Origin: Bacilli bacterium | Lineage (GTDB): Bacteria > Bacillota_I > Bacilli_A > RFN20 > CAG-826 | Direction of reading: 5' to 3' | DNA: 64,000 nucleotides | Assembly (NCBI GenBank): GCA_022482735.1 | Contig: JAKVOO010000001.1 | Span: 181,699 to 245,698, forward strand | Shown: positions 51,874 to 61,581 of the stretch, piece after piece | Layout: each line of letters begins with the position of its first letter | Numbering within the stretch: the first letter of the stretch is position 1 | Notes under the pieces: model-generated | What the model saw: only the letters and a program-made list of their open reading frames with translations | Database searches by the model: none | What the model was told of the DNA's origin: nothing | Program-made: the position numbers and the translations under genes

Positions 51874-54180
51874 ATGAAAACGACGAGTGAAGCCCTAGAA
51901 TTCGGCCGTATACAAGCGGCTATCAAACAATATACCCACTCTGAAGTGGCTAAGGATTACATCGAACACTTAGCAATGTTTTCCCATCGCGAGGAACTTC
52001 AAGATGCTTTAGCTACCCTCAAAGAAATGATTGAAACCATGGTGCGATTTTCTTCATGGCCACTCAATTCATCATTTGATCTTTTCCCAATTATTACTAA
52101 CGGCAAAAAAGGGGGCATTCTTACTCCCCTTGATATTGACCACGTAGCCACAGATATTGGACAGTGTAATGATATAAAACGGTTTTTTGGCAAATTAGAT
52201 CGCGACTATCCATTTTTAAAAGAAATAGTGGCTGACTTCTTTGATTTAACTCCCTTGCAGAAGGAAATACATCGGGTTATTGCTCCCAATTTAACAATAT
52301 ATGATGAAGCCTCAGCTGCCTTGAAATCAATTCGTCAGCGTATGCGCCGGCAAGAGCAGAAGATCAATGAAAAAGTCAACCGCCTGGCGGGCCTTTACTC
52401 AAGTTTTCTTTCTGATAACCTTTTGACGATTCGCGATGGTCATTATGTTCTACCAGTTAAAACGAGCGAAAAAAATAAAGTCAATGGTATAATTCATGAC
52501 ATATCTGACAGCGGACAAACAACTTTTATCGAACCTAATGAAATTGTCGTTTTAAATAATGAAATGGTGGCTTTAAAAAACAATGAACTTGAGGAAATAA
52601 GAAGAATTCTTCGGGCTTTGACTATGCTTATTATTAGCGAAGAAGATCATTTATTGGCAAATAACAAGTTGATTGGACTTATCGATTTTTATTCCGCCAA
52701 AGCCAAGTACGCTTTAGAAATCAATGCGACAATTGCTGATGTTAATACTCAATCAACAATTAAAATTAAATCTGCTCGTCATCCCTTGCTTGATCAAAAT
52801 AAAGTTGTTGCAAATGATTTTTCCTTTACGATGGAGGAACGGATTGTAATAATTAGTGGACCAAACGCTGGAGGTAAAACCGTTGCTTTAAAAACCGTCG
52901 GCTTACTGATATTAATGCATCATGCTGGCTTAGCCATTCCGGCTGACGAAGGAGCGAATATTTGCTTTATCAAAAATATCTATGTTGATATTGGTGATTC
53001 GCAATCAATTTCCGATAACTTATCAACCTTCTCGGGGCATATTGCTAATTTAGTCAGCATAACCAGCGAAGCTAAAAGCAATGATTTAATTTTAATCGAT
53101 GAGTTAGGAACGGGAACTGACCCAGACGAAGGGGCGGCTCTTGCAGAAGCAGTGGTAAAGTTTTTACTTGAAAAAAATGTTTTTGCGATGATTAGTTCTC
53201 ATTATAGTGGCTTAAAAATTATGGCAATTAATACTGAAGGCTTGATAAATGCTTCGATGATTTTCGACGAGCATAAATTGGAGCCGACGTATCGCATGTC
53301 TTTAGGTGTGCCGGGTTCTTCCTATGGGGTTATGGTAGCGAAACGTTTGGGCCTTAACACGCGAATTATCGACACGGCAAAATTTATTCTTAATAACCAG
53401 GGTACTTCGGATATCGCACTTACAATTCAAAATCTTGAACAGAGCAGCCGCGATGTTTTACAAAAGCAAACCATTTTAGACAAGAAACTTAAAGATATTG
53501 GTCTAATTGAACAACAAATCGAATCCGAAAAAGAAGAATTGAACCGACGTAAAAAGAATTTTCTCGAAGATGTTAATGATGAAAAAGCAATGTTAATTGA
53601 TGAAGCATTGAAGAAAGCCAATGCAATTTTAGCAACCTTGGAAGGAGCTAAAAAACCTCATGAGGTTATTGCCGCCAAAAAAGAGTTAACCGATTTGTTA
53701 GATGCCGAGCCCGATTTTAAGAGCAAAGATATAATTCATGAAAATGACTTTGTTTTGGTTACCGGGTTAGGAATTCTTGGACGTGTTACGCGGATACAAG
53801 GCAATCATGCTCGAATCCGCGCGATTAACGGACTATCGATATCCGCCGCTGTCGATAAATTGGTCCATGCTGAAGTTCCAAAGAAGAAGAAAAATAACCC
53901 GGTGACAAACCATGACTCGGTAATTGTCCAAGGTAAGGTGGGATTAGAATGTAATGTGATTGGGTTTCATGTAGACGAAGCGCTTGCTGAAGTTTCTCGC
54001 TTTCTTGATGGCTGCCGAGTCAAGCATTATAAAGAGGTTAGAATAATTCATGGCGATGGTAGTGGCGCTTTAAGACGGGCGGTTCACGAGTATCTTAAAA
54101 ACCAATCCTGGATCAAAGAATTTCGATTGGGTGGTCCTGGCGAAGGTGGCCTGGGGGCAACAATGGTAACTTTAAAATGA
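51874..54180 (+). CDS. mutS2: MutS2 family ATPase
   Basis: Ribosome-rescue and anti-recombination ATPase of the MutS2 group, 768 aa from the start with GAGG (an ATG at 51841 lies upstream of the -10 box and is not used). MutS-like lever/core domains, ATPase with SGPNAGGKT (Walker A, about residue 330), IDELGTGTDPDEGAAL (Walker B), a coiled coil and KOW-like region, and a C-terminal Smr domain with HGDGSGALR. The Smr nuclease LDLxG motif reads LECNVIG, so endonuclease activity is doubtful. Stop TGA overlaps uvrC. Confidence 0.95.
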   Translation: MKTTSEALEFGRIQAAIKQYTHSEVAKDYIEHLAMFSHREELQDALATLKEMIETMVRFSSWPLNSSFDLFPIITNGKKGGILTPLDIDHVATDIGQCNDIKRFFGKLDRDYPFLKEIVADFFDLTPLQKEIHRVIAPNLTIYDEASAALKSIRQRMRRQEQKINEKVNRLAGLYSSFLSDNLLTIRDGHYVLPVKTSEKNKVNGIIHDISDSGQTTFIEPNEIVVLNNEMVALKNNELEEIRRILRALTMLIISEEDHLLANNKLIGLIDFYSAKAKYALEINATIADVNTQSTIKIKSARHPLLDQNKVVANDFSFTMEERIVIISGPNAGGKTVALKTVGLLILMHHAGLAIPADEGANICFIKNIYVDIGDSQSISDNLSTFSGHIANLVSITSEAKSNDLILIDELGTGTDPDEGAALAEAVVKFLLEKNVFAMISSHYSGLKIMAINTEGLINASMIFDEHKLEPTYRMSLGVPGSSYGVMVAKRLGLNTRIIDTAKFILNNQGTSDIALTIQNLEQSSRDVLQKQTILDKKLKDIGLIEQQIESEKEELNRRKKNFLEDVNDEKAMLIDEALKKANAILATLEGAKKPHEVIAAKKELTDLLDAEPDFKSKDIIHENDFVLVTGLGILGRVTRIQGNHARIRAINGLSISAAVDKLVHAEVPKKKKNNPVTNHDSVIVQGKVGLECNVIGFHVDEALAEVSRFLDGCRVKHYKEVRIIHGDGSGALRRAVHEYLKNQSWIKEFRLGGPGEGGLGATMVTLK

Positions 54181-55937
54181 ATTTACGTTTAAAAAAGGAA
54201 ATTAGTCTTTTACCCGATAGCCCCGGTGTCTATCTGATGAAGGATATAGACGAGAAAATAATATATGTGGGGAAAGCCAAAAATTTAAAAAAACGCGTTT
54301 CCCAATATTTTCTACGGCCGCAAAATGGTAAAGTTGCCGCGATGGTTTTTCACGTTGATCACTTTGACACGATTATGACACCTAGTGAAAAGGAAGCTTT
54401 AATCCTTGAGATGAATCTAATTAAAAAGCATTATCCGCGCTACAACATCTTGCTAAAGGATAATTCCCACTATCCCTACATTGCTCTACGCAAAAATACG
54501 GATCCGATTTTAAAAATTGCCCGTAACACAAAGGATAAGAATTTTATTTACTTCGGTCCTTACCCTAATGCTAGTAGTGCCTATCAAGTCATCGATTTGC
54601 TCAATAAAATTTTCCCGCTAAGAAAATGCAAAGTGATGCCTTCAGTTCCCTGCTTATACTATCACTTAGGACAATGTCTTGCCCCCTGCATTAATAAAAT
54701 CAGCGATGAAGATTACCTAAAATTAGTAAATAAAATTGAGCGATTTTTAAAGGGATATGACGATGATATAAAAAAAGAGATAACTAAAAAGATGCTGGAT
54801 GCAAGTGCTAATTTAAATTACGAAATGGCAAAAGACTATAAAGAGATGCTGGATGCTATTGAACACGTTACCGCCAAGCAGATTGTCGAAAGCAAAGACA
54901 AGGTGGCCCGCGATGCGTTTGCTTTTGCTAGTCGCGATGGTTACTTAGGTATGGCGGTTATGGTTTTTCGGCGCGGACTACTCTTAGGAAAAGAGTTTTA
55001 TGCGCTAGAGCAGTTTGATGATCCTTTAGAGCAAATGGTGGATCTTATAGCCCAATACTATGATCACCATGACTTGCCAAAAGAGATAGTGCTTCGTGAT
55101 CGTGAGGTTGCTAACTCTCTTCGTGATTTAATGGAAGTAAATATTCTCGTACCCCAAAGGGGAGAGAAAATGCAGATAATTGAAATGGTTCAATTAAATG
55201 CTAGCCATGGTTTGGATGAGCATTTTTTAACCGCACGTTTAAATGATGACAATCGTTTTCTACTTGAACAACTAGGCCAATTGCTGTCTATTAAAACACC
55301 TTACCGAATTGAACTTTTTGATAATGCCCATTTGCAAGGCAGTTCTCCAGTCGGCGCAATGGTTTGTTACATAAATGGTGAGCCAGTGAAGAAGATGTAC
55401 CGTAAATTTCATTTGGAAGAACAGCATGGAGGCGATGATGCAGCTAGTATGGAAGAAGTGGTTTTTAGGCGTTATCGGCGCCTAGTTGATGAAAAACTTC
55501 CGCTTCCAGATTTAATTATTGTTGACGGAGGAATTATTCAAATTAACGCCGCCAAAAAAGCTTTGATGCGCATTGAGGCAAATATAAACATCGCTGGTTT
55601 ATATAAGAATGAGCATCATCAGACCAGAGGTTTAATGGATCAAAATGGCGAAGTTCATCCAATTGATATTCGCTCCCCGCTCTTTTTCTTATTGATGAGA
55701 ATGCAAGATGAAGTTCATCGTTACGCAATCACTTTTCATCGCTCTACACGAAGCAAATCGCTATTTGTCTCCATTTTTGATGGAATTGATGGTCTAGGAA
55801 AGCATCGCCAAGAGACCCTAAGGAAAAACTATCCAAGTTTGGATGATTTACGGAATGCTTCAATTACGGAGTTAACTCAGCTTTTACCAGAGAAAGTGGC
55901 AAGCGCGCTTTTTAAAAAAATTCATGATAAGAACTGA
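54177..55937 (+). CDS. uvrC: Excinuclease ABC subunit C
   Basis: Dual-incision nuclease of nucleotide excision repair, 586 aa. GIY-YIG domain at 10-90 (SPGVYLMKD, IIYVGKAKNLKKRV), the cysteine cluster region (CLYYHLGQCLAPC), UvrB-binding helices near 200, RNase H-like nuclease (about 375-530, ELFDNAHLQGSSPVG and IIVDGG) and a C-terminal helix-hairpin-helix (GIDGLGKHRQETL). Overlaps mutS2 by 4 bases (ATGA). Confidence 0.97.
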   Translation: MNLRLKKEISLLPDSPGVYLMKDIDEKIIYVGKAKNLKKRVSQYFLRPQNGKVAAMVFHVDHFDTIMTPSEKEALILEMNLIKKHYPRYNILLKDNSHYPYIALRKNTDPILKIARNTKDKNFIYFGPYPNASSAYQVIDLLNKIFPLRKCKVMPSVPCLYYHLGQCLAPCINKISDEDYLKLVNKIERFLKGYDDDIKKEITKKMLDASANLNYEMAKDYKEMLDAIEHVTAKQIVESKDKVARDAFAFASRDGYLGMAVMVFRRGLLLGKEFYALEQFDDPLEQMVDLIAQYYDHHDLPKEIVLRDREVANSLRDLMEVNILVPQRGEKMQIIEMVQLNASHGLDEHFLTARLNDDNRFLLEQLGQLLSIKTPYRIELFDNAHLQGSSPVGAMVCYINGEPVKKMYRKFHLEEQHGGDDAASMEEVVFRRYRRLVDEKLPLPDLIIVDGGIIQINAAKKALMRIEANINIAGLYKNEHHQTRGLMDQNGEVHPIDIRSPLFFLLMRMQDEVHRYAITFHRSTRSKSLFVSIFDGIDGLGKHRQETLRKNYPSLDDLRNASITELTQLLPEKVASALFKKIHDKN

Positions 55938-55945
55938 ATTATAGG

Positions 55946-55974
55946 TTGTAAAAAGTCTAATTTAACATTATTAT
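55946..55974 (+). promoter_or_regulatory. Promoter of tRNA-Arg
   Basis: TTGTAA (55946-55951), 17-base spacer, TATTAT (55969-55974), 12 bases before the tRNA. Confidence 0.65.
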
Positions 55975-55985
55975 TATATGGCGTT

Positions 55986-56062
55986 GTCCCCGTAGCTCAG
56001 CTGGATAGAGCAACAGCCTTCTAAGCTGTGGGTCAGGCGTTCGAGTCGCCTCGGGGACACCA
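55986..56062 (+). tRNA. tRNA-Arg (anticodon TCT)
   Basis: Complete cloverleaf of 77 bases with encoded CCA. Acceptor stem GTCCCCG/CGGGGAC, discriminator A, D loop AGCTCAGCTGG, anticodon arm ACAGC-CTTCTAA-GCTGT with anticodon TCT at 56020-56022 (reads AGA), T arm with GTTCGAGTC. Core genes lie upstream and accessory DNA begins right after its 3' end. Confidence 0.97.
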
Positions 56063-56074
56063 TTTGTAAAATGA

Positions 56075-56569
56075 GCTAGGCTTCCATTAATTTTCGTTCC
56101 TGTTCTAAAGAATTTTCATGTATATCATCGTGTCTTTGCAGATAACATTGTTTTGTATGATGGTTCAACTGGAAATGGAATGAGCAGAAACTCTTCCAAA
56201 ACAATCGAAAGTATTAATGATGAATCAATAAAATATACATCCTCAAATAGCTTCACCGTTAAGTTTGGCAATACTTCCCAAACAATTGCGATATCAAATG
56301 AATATATTACAAATATTCCTGTCAATAATTTAAAGACTATTTCCATTATAAATTCTATGACAAGCACCAGCAATGACGAGGTAATGCCTATAACAACTTT
56401 ATCTGACAAAGTGACTAAATTTGTCTTGTCAAATGGTGGGATATTAAATAAATATGCCGTCATTCTACAATCTTCTGGAAAGCTTAAATATTATAACATC
56501 TACTTAGGTATTGAATTGACATATAGCGAAATAAGCGAGGTCTCTAAACTGGAGGGGGATAGTTTATGA
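56075..56569 (+). pseudogene. 5'-truncated hypothetical protein next to tRNA-Arg
   Basis: The frame is open from 56075, 13 bases after the tRNA, without any start codon at its head. The residues there (KNFHVYHRVFADNIVLYDG) read like the interior of a protein. A possible internal start is ATG 56180, giving 129 residues. The rest is Ser/Thr/Asn/Ile-rich and beta-prone with no motif I recognise. Its stop overlaps the next gene (ATGA), so the pair was once translated together. Loss of the 5' end exactly at a tRNA fits an integration or excision scar. Function unknown. Confidence 0.5.
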
Positions 56570-57015
56570 AAAGAACGCGTTTAGTTGGAATCATTTTTAT
56601 AGTAACTTCGATTGGTTTAGGCGTGCTTTCACTATTGTTTTTAATCGATGTCATTGATATAAAAAGCTCGGATAATATCGGTACAAATGGAATAGTGGGA
56701 TTACTCATTTTATTGCCACTAATTCCATTTAATATGATTGTAGGCACAGCATATTGTCGGAACAGGAAATATCGAATAAACACTTGGGGAATAATTGGTC
56801 TTTGTGTATGTGTATTGCAATTCATAGGGTTTTCGTTTGGAATTTTATCTCTTGGAACAGACTTATTTACTATATCAACTAGTTTTCTCCCTGGAATAAT
56901 GGCGGGTATAGTCATTTTTGGAAACATTTATGGTCTCATATTTGCCATACTTTTAGTGGCTAAACCAACAGTAAGAATCGAACCGATTAAAACGTCAAAC
57001 CAGTCACAAGATTAG
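56566..57015 (+). CDS. Four-helix membrane protein of unknown function
   Basis: 149 residues with about four hydrophobic segments (about 7-27, 43-63, 75-97 and 108-132) and short hydrophilic ends. The start is fixed by the ATGA overlap with the truncated gene and a GGAGG upstream (in ctggaggggg). No family recognised. Might be an accessory or immunity-type membrane protein of the neighbouring cassette, but nothing in the sequence proves it. Confidence 0.65.
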   Translation: MKRTRLVGIIFIVTSIGLGVLSLLFLIDVIDIKSSDNIGTNGIVGLLILLPLIPFNMIVGTAYCRNRKYRINTWGIIGLCVCVLQFIGFSFGILSLGTDLFTISTSFLPGIMAGIVIFGNIYGLIFAILLVAKPTVRIEPIKTSNQSQD

Positions 57016-57501
57016 TATTAGTATTACCTATCGTTTTCGTCCCATATAGGTTATTCCTTTTAGACAGCACATTTTTTGCGAACTTCTAGGGGGTTAGTAT
57101 ACACTGCTGTCTCACTATGTATGGTGACATTATTAATTATGGTGGATATCAAAATGAGATTTATAATCTATGGTTCGCTGATATAATCGAAATCTATTGT
57201 GGGACAAATTATACCTATGACGAAAACCCGAATTATAAGTATTATACAAAGGCACCAATTCCAGTGTTTTGATTGTCTTATTATACGAAAAAAAAGTATA
57301 CATTTTTAATTCTAAAACGATAAAATTATAATAAACTTATAAAAAAAGTTTAAACTAACTATAAATCTTTTGGCTGTTTAAAATTTCTCTACAGATTCGA
57401 GTACAATACAAAAAGTTATGGCTTAAAAAATATGTGTTCGGCGTCTTAGGATTATTGACATTTTATGTGCGAATAGTTAGCATATAAAAAAAGGGGGCTA
57501 T
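57016..57501. other. AT-rich intergenic region with a small orphan coding remnant and a promoter
   Basis: The only gene-like stretch is a frame open from 57090 with ATG 57117 and TGA 57270-57272 (51 residues, rich in Tyr, Asn and Ile, for example GGYQNEIYNLWF and PNYKYYTKAPIP). It has no ribosome binding site and is best read as the tail of a lost gene. Near the end are TTGACA (57455-57460), 17 bases and TAGCAT (57478-57483), a strong promoter for the secreted protein gene that follows. The rest shows nothing I can name. Confidence 0.5.
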
Positions 57502-58300
57502 ATGAAAAAATTTTTTTGTTTTTATTCTTGCTACACTCGTTGTTACGAATTCTAGTTATACATTTCAGCAAGAAATGGTGAAAGATCAAGTTTCTGTTTC
57601 ACCAAATTATTCTAATGAATTTGAAAATGGAGGGAATCTCGGTGGTTCACTTTTTGCTGCTGAATGCGAGGCATATGGTTTTTCAATTTCATCAGACTGG
57701 CAGCCATACCGATCGCAATCGTTTGTTAAATCTTCTGAACTAAAACTTGATGGCGGTAAAAGCCAGTATCAAACTGATAGGCAACAAGTTTTATTGAAAA
57801 ATATTAATTATTTTGGAGTATACGCCATTGCATATAGAGTCGTTATGTCACCAATTAGTCATTCACGAAATTGGGGGTTTTTGGGTATAGGCAGCCATAG
57901 TGATGATTGGTATGTTAGAGGTGTTAATACCAATGTTCAAGTTTCAAATGGATATTCAATCGGCACATGGGCACCAAAGAATACAGCATCATCGACTTCA
58001 GGTACTATCGGTGTTGGTTATGGGACTCAAGGCTTTACAATTTCGGCTTCTGTCGATTTTACGATAAGTCAGCTTGAACTGACAAGCAAAACAAATTTGG
58101 CTCTGGGATACTATGAAACCGATTATTCCGTTTCAGGTAAAAACAATTATTCTCGTTACTCATCTGATTACTATGGATTTTTTACATTTATTGGACCTGC
58201 TTCTTTACCAATGCCGAGCATTTCTATTAATCACGAAGTCAAATATTTTGGCAATGAGTATTTCGGTTTGAAAACTCACTCCTATGAAATAGAACTATAG
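57502..58300 (+). pseudogene. Secreted protein of unknown function, frameshifted in the signal peptide
   Basis: The natural start is ATG 57502 with AAGGGGG ahead. After MKKFF the frame breaks in the A6T7 run (57505-57517). Removing one T joins it to a typical signal peptide (FVFILATLVVTNSSYTF) and the 241-residue body, whose first in-frame ATG is 57575. As written, only a signal-less body could be made. The mature part is rich in Ser, Tyr, Asn and Gly with beta alternation (SIGTWAPKNTASSTSGTIG) and has one cysteine. No enzymatic motif. Followed by a lipoprotein and an ABC transporter, as in bacteriocin or secreted-effector cassettes (inference). Confidence 0.6.
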
Positions 58301-58368
58301 TTTTTGATTACGTGGCGATAGTATTAGTTTTACATTTTTGGCTTAAACTTTTTTAGGAGATTAAATCT

Positions 58369-58929
58369 ATGCGAAAAATTAAAATATGTGTCCTTTCTAT
58401 CATACTATCTTTGTTTGTCACCTCTTGTAGTCCCTCTCGACTCTCTGAATCAATAAGTTTTATTAATGGCACGAATTCCTTTTTTTACACTTTTAAAGAT
58501 AAAAGTAAGGAATTATCAAAACTAAAGAACTATGATGCATTTAATTCGGCGGATGACATCAATAATGATTATGCGTGTGTCGGTGTATATTTTGATGTAA
58601 AAGCGCAAAAGGAATACATTACTGTCGATTTATTAAATGATGTATATGATAAAGTGTTAAAAACCAATGTTTTTGGCTACATATTCTTTTCCTATTTTGA
58701 TACTGATTTATCGGTTATTGCTGGGAGTCAATTTGAAAATATACTGCCCAATTATAAATCAATTAATTCCAATACGGTCGCTTTCTATAATAATGGCAAT
58801 AATCACATGGCAGCTGAACAAAGATACTCTTATTCGAATGTAACTGGATCGGATGAGTCAATTTCAATTTTAGCTGAAAACTTTATAACCTACAGCACAT
58901 TAGTAAAAACATATTTAGGCGCACAATAA
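58369..58929 (+). CDS. Small lipoprotein of unknown function
   Basis: 186 residues with a lipoprotein signal (KICVLSIILSLFVTSC) and a hydrophilic, Asn/Asp/Ser-rich body without recognised motifs. Good ribosome binding site (AGGAGAT). Its TAA stop overlaps the ATPase ATG (TAATG), so it is coupled to the ABC transporter. It may be a substrate-binding, immunity or accessory lipoprotein of that transporter. Confidence 0.7.
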   Translation: MRKIKICVLSIILSLFVTSCSPSRLSESISFINGTNSFFYTFKDKSKELSKLKNYDAFNSADDINNDYACVGVYFDVKAQKEYITVDLLNDVYDKVLKTNVFGYIFFSYFDTDLSVIAGSQFENILPNYKSINSNTVAFYNNGNNHMAAEQRYSYSNVTGSDESISILAENFITYSTLVKTYLGAQ

Positions 58930-59753
58930 TGATTGAAATTTCTCATTTGACCAAATCATTTCAAAATGGCAATCTTGTTTTTAATGCTCTTTCGAATGTA
59001 TCGATAACGATTCCCGACAATAAACTTATCTTTTTATCTGGAGAAAGCGGCAGTGGTAAGACTACTTTGCTGAGTATTATCGGGTTGCTTCAAAAACCCA
59101 CTTCCGGGCAAGTGATAATCTCTAATGAGATAATTAATTACGATAGTGATAGTTATACCCGAAGACGACTTAAGGATACTATATCGCTCGTTTTTCAAGA
59201 ATTTAATTTGCTTGATGATTTTAGTGTTATTGATAATTTGAAGATAGTATGTGATGACGATGCTTTAGTAATGAAAATTATAAAGAAAATACGACTAGAA
59301 AATAAAATAAATACGCCAACAAAGTTTTTGTCAGGAGGCGAAAAACAGCGATTAGCCATTGGTAGAGCTTTAGCAAAAGGCGGAGATATAATTCTTCTTG
59401 ATGAGCCTACAGGTAGTTTGGACGCAGAAAACTCAACTATTATTTTTACCCTCTTAAAGGAAATTTCAATTTCAAAAACCGTTATCGTTGCTAGCCATGA
59501 TTTAGCAAGCGCTTATTTTTATGGCGATCAAATAATTTTTCTTAAGTCAGGTAAAATAGATCACGAAGTTGATCTCTCTGTTAAAGACTATGAGATTGAT
59601 TTTCCTCAAAAGGGATTTTCTGCTTTTGATTTGATTTTAGACATTATTCGTTATAAACAGCAAAATGATAACTTTGTAATTACCTGTACATGTGATAGCC
59701 AGAAAAAAAAGTTTTATAGCTTCAAAAGAAAATTACTTGAGCGTCTTGTATGA
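58929..59753 (+). CDS. ABC transporter ATP-binding domain, MacB/LolD-like
   Basis: Complete ABC ATPase in the first 215 residues: Walker A GESGSGKTT, Q-loop VFQEFNLLDDFSV, signature LSGGEKQRLAIGRAL, Walker B IILLDEPTGSLD, H-loop VASHD. This subfamily works with FtsX-fold permeases and does not import nutrients; it extrudes or releases lipoproteins, peptides or antibiotics. The last ~60 residues go beyond the ATPase and run to a TGA at 59751. Within this tail an A8 run at 59703-59710 allows the frame to join the permease ORF, so an ATPase-permease fusion may be the real product. Confidence 0.85.
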   Translation: MIEISHLTKSFQNGNLVFNALSNVSITIPDNKLIFLSGESGSGKTTLLSIIGLLQKPTSGQVIISNEIINYDSDSYTRRRLKDTISLVFQEFNLLDDFSVIDNLKIVCDDDALVMKIIKKIRLENKINTPTKFLSGGEKQRLAIGRALAKGGDIILLDEPTGSLDAENSTIIFTLLKEISISKTVIVASHDLASAYFYGDQIIFLKSGKIDHEVDLSVKDYEIDFPQKGFSAFDLILDIIRYKQQNDNFVITCTCDSQKKKFYSFKRKLLERLV

Positions 59754-61432
59754 TATATATCAAGTATATCGGAATTCAAAGATAAAAATTCAAATTTTAA
59801 CCAGTAAAAATGAGGAAACTTTTACTTTAGACAAAGGGAAAAAGGTAACTATGTTTAAGAACAAACATGTTTTTATGTACTCATTATTTTTGCTAAAAAA
59901 TAAAATCGGTCGTAACATTATTTCCATCATATTACTAATAATTAATATTATCTTAGTTTTTACAACAAGCAGTGTTATCGCATTTGATCAATCGCAAGCA
60001 ATATTTAATGCACTAAATAACAATGATGTAAATTTTTCCCGCGTTTATCGATTAGAAAATAATGCGCCGACCAACGAGATTAAAACTTCGTTCACAGGCG
60101 AAAAAATATATAACAGTCTACTTAATGCCGATATCGAACCAATAAGTTATATATTCTCCAACTCCGACATTCATAATTTAAATTTAATTGTGGCTATCAT
60201 TGACCAACCGGTCGCATTTTATGGAAAAGAAGTAGCTGTTCCTTCCGAAAACTGCATATCAGTCACTTCATTTGTTCACTACTTTATGGACAGTGAAATT
60301 ATAAATATATCCTTTAATAGCGATGGCTTTTATGGCGACGCCGCTTTAACACTGGGCAGTATTATTGATATTGATTACCAAGTGGCCGATGTTGAGGCTC
60401 TTCAAAATAACTCAAACTTTGAAAATGAAAATGAAGATTTATTTTATACAAAATATGGTGTCGCCTTTATTTCGCGGCTCACACTCAATAATTTAAAGGA
60501 TACGGCAACAAATAATCTTCCTGCTAGCAATTTTTTTATCAGTGGATTTAATACAAAAGCCTACGCTGAAGCGGCAGTAAAATATGCCAATTACAATAAC
60601 AACAACTTAATAAAAGGTCATAAACCAACTGCAATTAACGAGGTCGTTGTCTCTAGTAATTTTCTCCTTGATAATCAAAATTATATCGACGATTTAGACA
60701 ATGTTGTTGGCCAGACTGTGCAATTTAAAGATTTAAATGCCAGTCCTAATTTTGTACTTTATCAATCAGTTATAAATTTATACGATATTCAGTCAGAGTT
60801 AGTAATAACAGGGAATAACTGATGATAACAATAGCGGAATCTATGTTGATTCAAGCTTTTATAGTCAATTAAATGTAAAACGCGACAAGTATTTATCTGG
60901 GTATGTTATCAGCACTAATATAACTAAAACACAGATTCAAAGGATGCTTAAAGAAAAAATGTTTTTTGCTCTTAAAATTGTGGAACCAGTTTTATCAATT
61001 AACATAATGGTCAATAGTGATTTCTTTATGGTACTAATTGCGGTTGAAGTAGCCCTATTATTGATTACTATTTTATACCTTATTATATCTTGTGGAACCA
61101 ATGTAAAAGAAAAGTATAGGGAAATGTCTATATTAAAATCTTTAGGAATATCCAATAGGCGAATCTATAGCATTTTTATTCTGTTAAATACTTATGTAGC
61201 CTTGATAGCTAGTCTTCTCGGGCTAATTTTGGCACGAATCGGATTGCACTTCTTTAATTTGGTAATGATGAGCCCAAGTGTATTTAACATTAACTATGCT
61301 TTGTTTTCGGCTAATATTGCCATATATTTCTTTATTATATTGCTTATAGTGGGTATATCTTTACTTACAACCTTAACGGCGTTTTTTAAGATTAAGAAAA
61401 TTGATATTGCCGTTGCCCTGCGCATGTTTTAA
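59692..61432 (+). pseudogene. FtsX-fold ABC permease, interrupted by a frameshift
   Basis: Permease partner of the preceding ATPase. Part 1 (to TGA 60820-60822) has a transmembrane helix (IISIILLIINIILVFTTSSVI) followed by a large outer domain of about 270 residues. Part 2 (coding from about 60825 in the next frame, ORF ending 61432) has the three C-terminal helices of the FtsX fold and the typical cytoplasmic REMSILKSLGISNRRI loop. One extra base near 60810-60825 separates them; without it the sequence reads GNNDDNNSGIYVDSSF. Its 5' end overlaps the ATPase. A separate start at 59851 (MFKNKHVFMYS, weak AAGG site) is an alternative. Probably inactive as written. Confidence 0.75.
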
Positions 61433-61510
61433 TCGTTTATTTAAGAAATCGCCAGAAATTTGGCCAGTATTTTTTTATTTTAAAAATAAAAACACTTTCT
61501 ACAAGCGCAT

Positions 61511-61524
61511 TGTAAACGCTAACA
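61511..61524 (+). promoter_or_regulatory. Catabolite-responsive element (cre) ahead of the M6 protease
   Basis: TGTAAACGCTAACA matches all defined positions of the CcpA operator consensus TGNAANCGNWNNCA. It lies 58 bases before the start codon in the promoter region, so repression by carbon source is plausible. CcpA itself is not in the window. Confidence 0.65.
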
Positions 61525-61581
61525 TAAAAAAAGGCTTTTTAAATGTGGTATATATATTAAAAATAAAAACGGGAGAATTAT

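Noticed and set aside
56100-56927. Minus-strand frames opposite the two hypothetical genes after the tRNA
   Set aside because: They have no ribosome binding sites and poor composition; the plus-strand pair has an ATGA overlap and a convincing membrane protein.
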